64,000 nucleotides of DNA, from NCBI RefSeq assembly GCF_035830635.1, contig NZ_JAYMFI010000003.1, forward strand, positions 62,001-126,000, given 5' to 3'. Source of the DNA: Adlercreutzia shanghongiae (lineage in GTDB: Bacteria > Actinomycetota > Coriobacteriia > Coriobacteriales > Eggerthellaceae). The position numbers were made by a program, and so were the translations under genes. Positions 23,759 to 32,054 of the stretch are shown in pieces; the first letter of the stretch is position 1, and every line of letters starts with the position of its first letter. The notes below the pieces were generated by a model that saw only the letters and a program-made list of their open reading frames with translations, searched no databases and was not told where the DNA came from.

Positions 23759-25348
23759 GTGGCCGACGCAGTCCTCAAACGGCCCGACGCGGCATACGCC
23801 CCGCTGCCGGCGGCATGCTGCCTCATTCTCATGTTCTTGGGAGCCTGGACGTGCGACTACGCGATGCTCGCCTTGGCGCCGCTGCCCGAGGGCTATCTCT
23901 CCATTCGCCTTCTGTCCCTTACGGCCTATCTGCTCGCCTTTTTGGTGGCCTGCGCGGCTCTGCGCGGGAGCGAACGCGCCGACACCCACCGATCCCGCGT
24001 GCTTAGGGCCCTTATCGTGGCGCTCGCCTTGGGCGCGGCCTGCCTCGTCGCAGGTTCTGCGGGGCTTGTCGTCTGCTCCTCAAGTGGGAAAGGGCCTCTG
24101 ATGGCCTTCGTCTTCCTGGTGAAGTGCGTGGGGCCGCCCCTTACCATCGCCACACTGCTGCTGTTCGCGGCCATGCCTCCGGTGCGCGCCGGCAAGACGG
24201 CGGCCCTGGGGATGGCGGGCGCCTTCTTCATCGAGTACCTAATGCGCGCAGTGATGGAGGGCGCCGCTGTGCCCGGGGCGGCGGCCTTGGCCCTGGGCGT
24301 TATCTGTCAGGCGGGCGGCTGCATCATAGCCGTGATCCTTGTCCGGCGCATGCAGGCCGAGTTGGCCATGGGCAACGAAGGGGCGCTGCAGAACGCGAGT
24401 ACTGCCGCGGCCGCGACGGCGCACCAGCAGGACGACGAGTCGCAGACATTCCCCGTCGCGCTTTGGTCGCGCCGCGGTGAGCTGGCGAAAGCGCTTCTGT
24501 GCATTGCCGCCACGGGACTTATGCTCGGCTACCTGCGCACTGGGGCCTCGCCGGGCAACTCCATCGGGTCGGCGGCGGCGCTCATCGTGCTCGTCGCCGT
24601 GGCCGCGGCGGTGCGCTGTTTGCCAGTGCTGGGCACCCGCTCCCTGTTCGAGGCGGCCGTCGTCTGCGTCTGCGCCGCCTTCCTGCTCGGGCCGGTGATA
24701 GATTTGGCCGCGCCGGGCGCGAGCTCGGTCTTGGCCGATGTCGGAACCATCCTGTTCGAGATTCTCATCTGGCTCATCTCCCTGGATATCGTGCGCACGC
24801 GCCATCGCCAGCTGCGGGCCGCCGCCGGGGCGCGCCTCGTGGCCGTATTCGGGCACCTGGCCGGCGCGCTGGTGGCCGCAGGTGCCGCCGCGGCAACCGC
24901 CTCCCACCCCCAGGCGTTCCAAGCGGCGTCGCTGGCCATCGTATTCGTGTACGTCGTTATCCTGCTGGTTTTCTCCCGCGGCAGCTCTCCGGCCTCAGAG
25001 GCCGCCGAGGACGCCAACAACGCGGCAGAAGACAACGGCTCCGTCGGCGGCCCCAGTGCAACGGACGGCACCGCCCCTGCCGGCGCCCACGCCGCGGCGG
25101 CGCTCGCCGTCGAGGCCGACTACTGGGAAGTGCCCTGCCGCACCATCGCCGAGTCGTTCTCCCTCACCCCGCGCGAGACCGAGGTGCTCGAGCAGCTGGC
25201 CCAAGGGCGCGACCTGGCTTTCATGGAGGAGAAGTTCGTGCTCTCCCGCAACACGGTGAAGATGCACGTGCGCAACATCTACGCCAAGCTCGGCGTTCAC
25301 AGCAAGCAAGAGGTCATCGACCTCGTCGACCAAACGCGCCGCGGCTAG
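23759..25348 (+). CDS. LuxR-family regulator with polytopic membrane domain
   Basis: A 529-residue protein with roughly ten to twelve hydrophobic segments over residues 15-410 and a low-complexity acidic or alanine linker. A C-terminal LuxR HTH lies near residues 460-525 (LTPRETEVLEQLAQGRDLAF...RNTVKMHVRNIYAKLGV). A GTG start at 23759 is favoured because GAGGGGAGG precedes it; a TATACT -10-like box lies at 23716-23721. Its divergent position next to the flavoprotein reductase suggests it controls that gene. It is the second such pair in the window. The membrane domain is unlike that of the first regulator at the level I can compare by eye. Confidence 0.88.
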   Translation: MADAVLKRPDAAYAPLPAACCLILMFLGAWTCDYAMLALAPLPEGYLSIRLLSLTAYLLAFLVACAALRGSERADTHRSRVLRALIVALALGAACLVAGSAGLVVCSSSGKGPLMAFVFLVKCVGPPLTIATLLLFAAMPPVRAGKTAALGMAGAFFIEYLMRAVMEGAAVPGAAALALGVICQAGGCIIAVILVRRMQAELAMGNEGALQNASTAAAATAHQQDDESQTFPVALWSRRGELAKALLCIAATGLMLGYLRTGASPGNSIGSAAALIVLVAVAAAVRCLPVLGTRSLFEAAVVCVCAAFLLGPVIDLAAPGASSVLADVGTILFEILIWLISLDIVRTRHRQLRAAAGARLVAVFGHLAGALVAAGAAAATASHPQAFQAASLAIVFVYVVILLVFSRGSSPASEAAEDANNAAEDNGSVGGPSATDGTAPAGAHAAAALAVEADYWEVPCRTIAESFSLTPRETEVLEQLAQGRDLAFMEEKFVLSRNTVKMHVRNIYAKLGVHSKQEVIDLVDQTRRG

Positions 25349-25379
25349 GCGATGACGCGCGGGGCTTCCGCACACAGCC

Positions 25380-25910
25380 TTACGGCAGCAAAAGCGAACC
25401 TGCCGCCGCCACAGCCCCTACAACCATGCCCAAAACGACACCGGCCGCCACATCGCGGGGAAAATGCACGCCCCCGAGAACGCGGCAGCCTGCGAGCACG
25501 CCCGTCGCCGCCAGCAGCGCCACGGCCACCGGAGCGCTGGCCGCAAACCAGCTCGTCGCAATGGCGGCAGCCGAGAAGGCATGGCGACTGGGAAACGACG
25601 CGCCCGCACCGTCGCGCGCGATGAGCGGAACCACATTGCAGCACTCATAGGGCCGCGGCGCGTTGAGGCGCGCGCGGAACCGGCTCACCAGCGCAAACCC
25701 CGCCGCCGGCACGCCCGCAAGCGCGATAAGCTTCCAAGGGCTCGTCACGCACGCCCCCAAAAGCAACACGCCATAAGCCCCGTAAAACACCCAGACGATA
25801 CCCCGGTTCACCGCACCCAGCAAAGGGGGCGCCCACGGCCGCCTTCGCAGCGCCTCCGTCCAGCGCCCATAGCGCCGTGCGTATGCCTCGTTGTGTTTTT
25901 CTGCGGCCAT
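25380..25910 (-). CDS. PAP2-family membrane phosphatase
   Basis: A 176-residue phosphatidic-acid phosphatase type 2 protein. The three catalytic motifs are recognisable: RFRARLNAPRP near 78-88 (with Arg-Leu-Asn-Ala before RP), PSRHAFS near 107 (family PSGH) and CRVLGGVHFPRDV near 142 (family SRxxxxxHxxxD, with Cys for Ser). Hydrophobic segments flank each motif, so it is an integral membrane enzyme dephosphorylating a lipid phosphate such as undecaprenyl diphosphate or phosphatidate. The substrate is unresolved. The start at 25910 is favoured by composition and a GGAAAGG upstream. It is convergent with the LuxR gene. Confidence 0.88.
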   Translation of the reverse strand: MAAEKHNEAYARRYGRWTEALRRRPWAPPLLGAVNRGIVWVFYGAYGVLLLGACVTSPWKLIALAGVPAAGFALVSRFRARLNAPRPYECCNVVPLIARDGAGASFPSRHAFSAAAIATSWFAASAPVAVALLAATGVLAGCRVLGGVHFPRDVAAGVVLGMVVGAVAAAGSLLLP

Positions 25911-25968
25911 TGGAGCCTTTCCCTGGGGATTCTCCTTCCCATGATATCCGAACCGAAGCACCCGGCGC

Positions 25969-25974
25969 TATAAT
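25969..25974 (+). promoter_or_regulatory. -10 box of PNPOx-like gene
   Basis: A perfect TATAAT lies 32 bp before the start codon at 26007. No good -35 hexamer is seen at 16-18 bp. Confidence 0.5.
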
Positions 25975-26006
25975 GCGGGCAAAACCGTTGCAGGAAAGGG
26001 GCTGGT

Positions 26007-26468
26007 ATGCGCAGAAAGGATCGCGAACAGAGCGAGGAGTTCGGCTGGGACGTGCTGAAGACGTGCCCCTTCGCCGTGCTCTCCATGATCGGCGAGGACG
26101 GCGGCCCTTACGCCATTCCCGTGTCGCCGGCCGTACACGACGGCGCGATTTACTTCCACTCCGCCAAGCACGGCGAGAAGTCGAAGCTGCTGCGCGCAAA
26201 CCCAGCCGTGTGCCTGACCGCCGTGCGCGATGTGGTACCCCTGCCCGAGGAATATGCCACGGAGTACGCGAGCGCGGCGGTGCGCGGCACTGTAGCCGAG
26301 GTGACCGACGAGGCCGAGCAAATCGCCGGCCTGCGCGCCATCGTCGAACACTACGCGCCCAGCAACCTGGACTATTTCAGCACCGCCATCGCCGAGGAGC
26401 TCAAGCGCACCCTCGTGTGGAAGATCGTCCCCGAGAAGCTGACCGCCAAAGCCCGGCTCCACGCCTAG
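26007..26468 (+). CDS. Pyridoxamine 5'-phosphate oxidase-like flavin protein
   Basis: A 153-residue split-barrel flavoprotein of the PNPOx-like/NimA-like group. It shows the pattern of this fold: an N-terminal helix (SEEFGWDVLKTCPFAVLSMI), strands through YAIPVSPAVHDGAIYFHSAKHGEKSKLLRANP, and the VCLTAVRDVVP strand. HGEKSKLL is the typical phosphate-contacting region. Members bind FMN, haem or F420 and include 5-nitroimidazole reductases; the cofactor here cannot be decided. A GGAAAGGGG ribosome binding site precedes the ATG. It is divergent from the PAP2 gene and probably monocistronic. Confidence 0.85.
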   Translation: MRRKDREQSEEFGWDVLKTCPFAVLSMIGEDGGPYAIPVSPAVHDGAIYFHSAKHGEKSKLLRANPAVCLTAVRDVVPLPEEYATEYASAAVRGTVAEVTDEAEQIAGLRAIVEHYAPSNLDYFSTAIAEELKRTLVWKIVPEKLTAKARLHA

Positions 26469-26536
26469 CTGCCCGCGGCGCTGGCGCGGTCGCCCGACCC
26501 TGTCCCTTTTGCCGAAAAGCCCCAAACTAAAAAGCG

Positions 26537-26565
26537 ACCCGGCGCCAGAGGCTTTGGCGCCGGGT
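26537..26565 (-). terminator. Terminator between PNPOx-like and surface-protein genes
   Basis: Perfect 10-bp stem ACCCGGCGCC/GGCGCCGGGT with a 9-nt loop. On the minus strand it is followed by CGCTTTTTAG, so it best serves the surface-protein gene that ends at 26668; it may also stop the plus-strand gene. Confidence 0.75.
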
Positions 26566-26667
26566 TCCGCAGTGCTTCTTTATCATGACGAAAACACCGG
26601 GCAACGACCACACCCATCAAGGATGTTTTTTGCCGGGAAATCCTCGTCGCTCAACCTGAACGGGTCG

Positions 26668-27819
26668 CTAACGCCACTTCAGGAGAGAGGATGACGCGCC
26701 GCGAGCAGCAAGAGCGAGGGCGGCTGCGGCGACGGCCGTCACGAGCAGGCCCGCAAGAGCTCCGTTGACGTCGCTCGTTTGCGGAAGGGTGGCCACCTTC
26801 GCGCGGGGCGCGGCGAGCGGAGACGGCTCATCTTCAATGACAGCCGTCGGAGCATCGTCTGCTCCCGCGCTCGGCTGGGCCGCATCGTCATCGCCTTCAC
26901 CTTCGGAAGATCCCCCGTCGGCGACACCGCCGGCAGAGCCTTCAGAAGCGCCTCCCTCTTGCGACGGGCCATCTTCGGAGGGGAAGCCACCCTCATCCGG
27001 AGCGTCGGTTCCGGCACCATCGCCGCCCGGAACGTCATCGGTGTCCGAGTCGCCTCCCGCGCCTTCGCCAGGAGCCTCAGGAGCACTGGGGCCTTCCACC
27101 GGCGTGTCATCGGGAAGCGTCGCGGCCGTGTCCACCGTGTAGAACAGGTTGAGCTCGTTGGCAGACACCAAAGGCTCCACCTTAATCGAGTCCTTGTCCG
27201 CGTCGAGATACACCAACCCGTCCAGGTCCACCGCGCACTGATCGCTCGCAATCTGAGCTCCCAGCGGCAGGCTTTCCACCTGGTACGACCCCATCTTCCA
27301 GAAGGAGACCGGCACGCCGGCCACGTTATCAACAATCGGCGCGGCCTTCATCAGTGGGGCCGTGAGCGCCTCGCCGACGAGGTAGTAGTTCACCACGGTC
27401 GGACTCTTGATGCGCCTGTAATGCAGCTGCGCACGGTTCTCCTCGGGATTCTCACTCAAAACGATGTAGCGGGGCCAACCATCGAAGAAAGTGAAGTCCT
27501 CGCGCGCTTCCACATAGTTCCACAGGTCAATGGTCTCGCCCACCTTCAGCCCGTCGATCACCTTCGTTTCCATCAGACGCAAACCGTCCGGCTCGGAAAA
27601 GGAGGGGTCGTCGTAGAAGACGATCTCGTATATAGACAGGGTCAGCGAGGTAAGCTCGGCGGCCTGCTCGTCCGCCTGCTCGAGGGGCTCCAGGTCGTTC
27701 TCCGCGGCCGAGGCCCACGCCAAACAGGGCACGGCGGCCCCGAGAACCAGGGCCACCGACAAGGCTGCGGCCCCCTTGCGCAGCATCTGCCGAGCGGAAC
27801 GTGATGCGAGCTTTTTCAT
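26668..27819 (-). CDS. Cell-wall-anchored surface protein with LPQTS sorting signal
   Basis: A 383-residue secreted protein. It has a basic start and signal peptide (MKKLASRSARQML, cleavage near AWASAAE at about residue 36) and a globular domain of about 190 residues (ETIDLWNYVE, YRRIKSPTVVNYYLV). A stretch of about 130 Gly/Ser/Asp/Glu/Pro residues spans the wall. The C-terminal sorting signal is LPQTS, followed by a hydrophobic segment and the basic tail KWR. LPQTS replaces the usual LPxTG, a variant seen in Coriobacteriia. The start at 27819 is set by the signal peptide. No sortase gene is in the window. The function of the globular domain is unknown. Confidence 0.85.
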   Translation of the reverse strand: MKKLASRSARQMLRKGAAALSVALVLGAAVPCLAWASAAENDLEPLEQADEQAAELTSLTLSIYEIVFYDDPSFSEPDGLRLMETKVIDGLKVGETIDLWNYVEAREDFTFFDGWPRYIVLSENPEENRAQLHYRRIKSPTVVNYYLVGEALTAPLMKAAPIVDNVAGVPVSFWKMGSYQVESLPLGAQIASDQCAVDLDGLVYLDADKDSIKVEPLVSANELNLFYTVDTAATLPDDTPVEGPSAPEAPGEGAGGDSDTDDVPGGDGAGTDAPDEGGFPSEDGPSQEGGASEGSAGGVADGGSSEGEGDDDAAQPSAGADDAPTAVIEDEPSPLAAPRAKVATLPQTSDVNGALAGLLVTAVAAAALALAARGASSSLLKWR

Positions 27820-28283
27820 CCATCCTCGTTTCCAGGAACGTCGCGCCCAAGGCCCGCGCTCCTTCGTACATAGCTTCATTCAGTAAATCTAGCAAAGTAC
27901 TAGACTTTTGCCGCACACGTTATATCAGATGTTTCCGCCCAATATCGCGAAGATAACGAGAACGCCCCGCGCGCCGCCCATTCCCCATACGGCCCCCACG
28001 CTTGCTCCACGGTATCGCTATACAGGACTTTCTCGCTTATAGTTCCCGCTCATTGCCCGCAAGCTCGCTTTCGGAAAGGGTGCCGACACCCACGTCGCAA
28101 ACAACGAGCACCGGCATCCAAGCCCGGGCGCGCGCCGGCGGCCACCGCGACTGTTTTTTTGCACGAGCGCGAAAAACTCCAGTCGCGCGGAAGGGCGGAA
28201 AACCTCAGACGGAGTATCATGGTTCCATTATTTTCCAGGCGCCGGCGCGCATCGCCCGCGCCGCATGCGCAAAGGGGGCGCCC
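27820..28283. other. 464-bp intergenic region between divergent genes
   Basis: There is no convincing gene. It contains short palindromic sites such as AAAGTACTAGACTTT (27894-27908) and an inverted repeat CGCGACTG/CAGTCGCG (28146-28153 and 28180-28187) around a run of T. These could serve as regulatory sites for either the surface-protein gene or the amidase gene, but nothing is decisive. Confidence 0.5.
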
Positions 28284-29189
28284 ATGCAGGTCATCGAAGA
28301 GCGAGTCTACGCGTTTTCCAAGGACAACCCGCCGTGCTACACGGCCCAGCCAGGCGAGGTCATGGTGTTCAAAACCCTCGACTGCTTCTCGGGGCGCCTG
28401 ACCGACGAGACCGTCACCATGCGCGACATGGACTTCTCCTACAACATCACCAACCCCGCTGCCGGCCCCGTGTACGTGGAAGGCGCCGAGGTGGGCGATG
28501 TGCTCGTGGTGGACATCTACGACATCCAGGTGGCCGATGAGGGCACCATCGCCACCGACGACCACTGCGGGCCGCTCTTCGAGGACACCGAGTACCGCAC
28601 GAAGAAGATCAAGATTGAGGACGGCATGGCCGACTTCAACGGCGTGCGCTTCCCCATCAACCCCATGATCGGCGTCATCGGCACCGCGCCGGCGGAAGGC
28701 GCCCCGGCCGACGGCTTTGTGGGCAACTACGGCGGCAACATGGACAACAAGCTCATCACCAAGGGCACCCGCCTCTACTTCCCCGTGCGCGTGCCCGGCG
28801 CGCTGCTGCAGATGGGCGACGTGCACGCCACCATGGGCGACGCCGAGCTGTGCGGCACCGGCATCGAGATCGCCGCCGAGATCACCGTGCGCGTGGGCGT
28901 GCTGAAGAGCTTCGAGCTGAACTGGCCTGTGCTTGAGACCTTCGGGCCGGCGGGCAAGTGGTACGTGAACGCCAGCGCCCAGGAGTACAACGAGGCGCTC
29001 GTGTGCGCGTCGAAGGAGATGCAGCGGCTGCTCATGGGCATTACCGGCTGGGACGCCGTGGACACCTACATGTACATGTCGGTGCAGTCCGATGTGGAAA
29101 TCAGCCAGGGATGCAAGCCCTGCGAGGTGCAGCTGTCCCTGCGCATCGGCACCCCGAAGTTGCCGGAATTCCCCCCACTCGTGGGGTAG
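28284..29189 (+). CDS. Acetamidase/formamidase family protein
   Basis: A 301-residue member of the FmdA/AmdA family of metal-dependent amidases that release ammonia from short-chain amides. Conserved elements are NPAAGPVYVEGAEVGDVLVVDI near residue 52, the IGTAPAEG segment near 134, GGNMDNK near 152, and the GDVHATMGDAELCGTGIE motif near residues 178-195. A GGGGGCG precedes the start at 28284. The next gene downstream is an amino-acid/amine permease, separated by a terminator, so shared use of a substrate is possible but not proven. The exact amide is unknown. Confidence 0.88.
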   Translation: MQVIEERVYAFSKDNPPCYTAQPGEVMVFKTLDCFSGRLTDETVTMRDMDFSYNITNPAAGPVYVEGAEVGDVLVVDIYDIQVADEGTIATDDHCGPLFEDTEYRTKKIKIEDGMADFNGVRFPINPMIGVIGTAPAEGAPADGFVGNYGGNMDNKLITKGTRLYFPVRVPGALLQMGDVHATMGDAELCGTGIEIAAEITVRVGVLKSFELNWPVLETFGPAGKWYVNASAQEYNEALVCASKEMQRLLMGITGWDAVDTYMYMSVQSDVEISQGCKPCEVQLSLRIGTPKLPEFPPLVG

Positions 29190-29223
29190 GAACCCGCAAG
29201 GGGTTCATCCATAACACCGACGG

Positions 29224-29245
29224 GGCCGGCGCTTGTGCGTCGGCC
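29224..29245 (+). terminator. Terminator behind amidase gene
   Basis: Stem GGCCGGCGC/GCGTCGGCC (one G-U pair) with loop TTGT is followed by TTTTTTG on the plus strand, 34 bp after the stop codon. Confidence 0.85.
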
Positions 29246-29434
29246 TTTTTTGTTCGCTTGCGGCCTTTCTCCCCCAATATAGCGCCTGTACAGGCGACTT
29301 CCTTCTTGTTCTGACACACAAAACTTAAGTAAAATGCTAAGCTATCGCCGCGCAAAGAGCGCAATGGGGGAATCGGTCGGCCCTTGTTTCGGAGAAGGCA
29401 TGGGTCGCTCGATTCAAAAGCGAAAGAAGGAACT

Positions 29435-30826
29435 ATGGCAGAGAAACTCCAGGGGGACAACTCGTCTCTCGAGCAGTTCGGCTATAAGCAGGAACTGCGC
29501 CGCGGCCTAGGCCTGTGGGACGTCGTGCTTTACGGCGTTCTGTTCATGGTCATTATTGCGCCGCATTCCATCTGGGGCCTTGTGCAGCAGGACGCCCTGG
29601 GCATGTCCACGCTCGTCTACATCGTCGGCTTTGTGGCCATCTTCTTCACGGCACTCAGCTACGTGCGCATGAGCAACAAATTCCCCATCGCGGGCTCGGT
29701 GTACTCCTACGTGCAACGCGGCATCAACCCGCATGTGGGCTTCATCTCCGGCTGGCTGATCCTGCTGGACTACTGCATCACGCCGGCCCTGCTGTACGTC
29801 ATGGTGGCCAACTGGGGCACCATGCTCGTGCCGAACAGCCCGTGGTATCTGTGGGTCATCGTGTTCGTAGTGTTCAACACCTTCGTGAACATCCGCGGCA
29901 TCTCTATGACCCGCGGCATCGACTTCGTCATCTTCGCCGTTGAGATTCTGGCCGTCATCGCGTTCATCGCGCTCGGCTGCAACTTCATCATGGGCGGCGG
30001 CGGTGCCGGCGAGTTCAACGCCGATCCGCTGTGGCAGCCCGGCAAGGTGGACGCCCACTTCCTGGCCGCCGGCATTTCCATCGCGGCCCTGAACTTCCTT
30101 GGCTTCGACGGTATCTCCACCCTGGCAGAGGAAACCAACCGTCCCGAGAAGAACATCGGCCGCGGCATCCTCATCGCGCTGGGCATCATCATCGTGTGCT
30201 TCGTGGCGCAGACCTACATCGCCTCGCTCGTGCAGCCCGATTGGGCCAGCTGGACGCCCGAGCATGCCGAGAACGCCTGGTTCTACGGTTGCCAGATGAT
30301 CGGCGGCGACCTGTTCATGAACATCATGCTCATCATCAACATCGTGGCCATCGGCATCGCCAACATCATGAACGCGCAGCTGGCCGCGTCGCGCCTGCTG
30401 TACTCCATGGGCCGCGACAAGGTAATCCCCAGCATCTTCGGCAAGGTGCATCCCAAGTACCAGACCCCCTGGGTGGGCGCCATCTTCATTGGCGCCGTGG
30501 CCATGATTCTGTCGCTGATCCTCACCATGGCCGACCTGGCCACCCTGGTGAACTTCGGCGCGCTGGCCTCGTTCATCATGCTGAACTTCGCCGTGTTCTG
30601 GTTCTTCTTCATCAAGGAGAAGAAGCGCCGCACCTTCGGCGACATCGTGAAGTTCCTCATCTGCCCCTGGATCGGCATCCTCATCCTGGCCTACGTGTTC
30701 ACCGGCTTCGATATGATGACCTATGCGCTGGGCATCTCCTGGTTCGTCATCGGCTTCATCATCTGCGCCGTGAAGTCGAAGGGTTTCAAGGAAGTGCCCG
30801 ACGCCTTCAAGAACCTGGACGTGTAG
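29435..30826 (+). CDS. APC-family amino acid permease
   Basis: A 463-residue transporter with about 12 hydrophobic segments, of the amino acid-polyamine-organocation superfamily. The first helix region carries the family's unwound-helix motif (LWDVVLYGVLFMVIIAPHSIWG), and the sixth includes FLGFDGISTLAEET. The loop RGISMTRGIDF is also typical. Such carriers exchange or import amino acids or amines; the substrate is not predictable, though the neighbouring amidase gene hints at a nitrogen-source role. AAGAAGGAA precedes the ATG at 29435. It has its own terminator downstream and is probably monocistronic. Confidence 0.9.
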   Translation: MAEKLQGDNSSLEQFGYKQELRRGLGLWDVVLYGVLFMVIIAPHSIWGLVQQDALGMSTLVYIVGFVAIFFTALSYVRMSNKFPIAGSVYSYVQRGINPHVGFISGWLILLDYCITPALLYVMVANWGTMLVPNSPWYLWVIVFVVFNTFVNIRGISMTRGIDFVIFAVEILAVIAFIALGCNFIMGGGGAGEFNADPLWQPGKVDAHFLAAGISIAALNFLGFDGISTLAEETNRPEKNIGRGILIALGIIIVCFVAQTYIASLVQPDWASWTPEHAENAWFYGCQMIGGDLFMNIMLIINIVAIGIANIMNAQLAASRLLYSMGRDKVIPSIFGKVHPKYQTPWVGAIFIGAVAMILSLILTMADLATLVNFGALASFIMLNFAVFWFFFIKEKKRRTFGDIVKFLICPWIGILILAYVFTGFDMMTYALGISWFVIGFIICAVKSKGFKEVPDAFKNLDV

Positions 30827-30858
30827 GGAGCACACAGCCCGTCCCGGTCCGCTTACGT

Positions 30859-30882
30859 GAGCCCTCGGTTCGCCGGGGGCTC
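30859..30882 (+). terminator. Terminator behind permease gene
   Basis: Ten-bp stem GAGCCCTCGG/CCGGGGGCTC with a stable TTCG tetraloop, followed by TTCTTG, 32 bp after the permease stop. Confidence 0.75.
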
Positions 30883-30915
30883 TTCTTGTATACTGGCTTT
30901 CGCGAAGCAGATAGG

Positions 30916-31018
30916 GTCCAAAACGCACCTTTTTGGCCAAATAGAAAGCATCGGTCTACCTGGTATTTCTTTAAGTTTTCCCTGGTCAGAAACTTGGACA
31001 AAAAAGCGCGTTTTGGAC
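30916..31018. repeat. Foldback element upstream of proC
   Basis: Imperfect 23-bp inverted arms: GTCCAAAACGCACCTTTTTG (30916 on) and CAAAAAAGCGCGTTTTGGAC ending at 31018. The interior contains TTTTCCCTGGTC, matching the core of the elements at 5080 and 19023 with one change. It ends 28 bp before proC, so it lies in the promoter or leader of that gene. Confidence 0.6.
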
Positions 31019-31046
31019 AATTGAAACACAACCAAGGGAGAGCCAT

Positions 31047-31910
31047 ATGAAAATCGGCTTCATAGGACTGGGGAACATGGCGACGGCCATCATCGGCGGC
31101 CTGCTGCGCGAGGGCGCCAGCGGCTGCCCCGCGGGTAGCGGCGAGACGGGCGGCGGCGCGCAGTCCATGCTGGCCGCCCTCACGGCCGCCAACATCATCG
31201 GGTCGGCAAAGACCGAGAAGACCCGCCAGGCGAAGGCCGCCGAATTCGGCATTGCGACAACCGCCGATAACCGCGAAGCGTCAAGCGCCGCCGACGTGCT
31301 CGTGCTGGCCGTGAAGCCCGTGTTCTTCCCCGAGGTCATCGACGAGATTCGCGACACAGTGCGCGAGGACACCCTCGTCATCAGCATCGCCGCCGGACTC
31401 ACCCTGAAGCGCATTGCCGAGCTGTTCGGCCGCGATACGGCCTCCATGCGGCTCATCCGCTGCATGCCCAACACCCCGGCCCTCGTGAATGCCGGCTGCA
31501 CGGCCGTCGTACCCGGCCCGGGCGCTACCGAGGCCGACGAGGCGCTGTGCCTGCAGCTTATGGAAAGCTTCGGGCGCGCCATCGTTATACCCGAGCGCCT
31601 TATGGATGCAGCCAGCGCTGTCGCGGGCAGCTCGCCCGCTTTTGCGTTCATGTTCATCGAAGCCCTCGCCGACGGCGCCGTAGCGGCGGGCATGCCGCGC
31701 GCTCAAGCCTACGAATTTGCCGCGGCCGCCGTGGCCGGATCGGCCCAGCTCGTGCTGGAGACGGGGCGCCACCCCGGCGACTTGAAGGACATGGTCTGCT
31801 CGCCGGGCGGTACCACCATCGAAGGCGTACGTGCGCTGGAAGAAGGCGCCTTCCGCGCCGCTACCATGAACGCCGTCGCGGCCTGCGTTCAAAAGGCAAA
31901 GACGCTGTAG
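31047..31910 (+). CDS. proC: Pyrroline-5-carboxylate reductase
   Basis: ProC performs the last step of proline synthesis, NAD(P)H-dependent reduction of pyrroline-5-carboxylate. The 287-residue protein opens with the Rossmann motif KIGFIGLGNMATAIIGG. The segment DVLVLAVKP is near residue 87, RCMPNTPALVNAG near 145, and the C-terminal signature LVLETGRHPGDLKDMVCSPGGTTIEG near 235-260. A glycine-rich insertion of about 15 residues (CPAGSGETGGG) follows the first helix and is not usual. GGGAGAG precedes the ATG. It is apparently a single gene with a foldback element directly upstream. Confidence 0.95.
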   Translation: MKIGFIGLGNMATAIIGGLLREGASGCPAGSGETGGGAQSMLAALTAANIIGSAKTEKTRQAKAAEFGIATTADNREASSAADVLVLAVKPVFFPEVIDEIRDTVREDTLVISIAAGLTLKRIAELFGRDTASMRLIRCMPNTPALVNAGCTAVVPGPGATEADEALCLQLMESFGRAIVIPERLMDAASAVAGSSPAFAFMFIEALADGAVAAGMPRAQAYEFAAAAVAGSAQLVLETGRHPGDLKDMVCSPGGTTIEGVRALEEGAFRAATMNAVAACVQKAKTL

Positions 31911-32054
31911 CCATTGCGTAGCAACCGAGGAACAGTTTTCGCGAGCCCAACACCGGGCCCTGAAAGCGCCCCTATGATGGAAGGACATAAGCGACCCTGT
32001 AAGGACGCGACTTCCAAGACCGTACCGACGTTCTTCTCGTTGAAAGGTTCTGCC

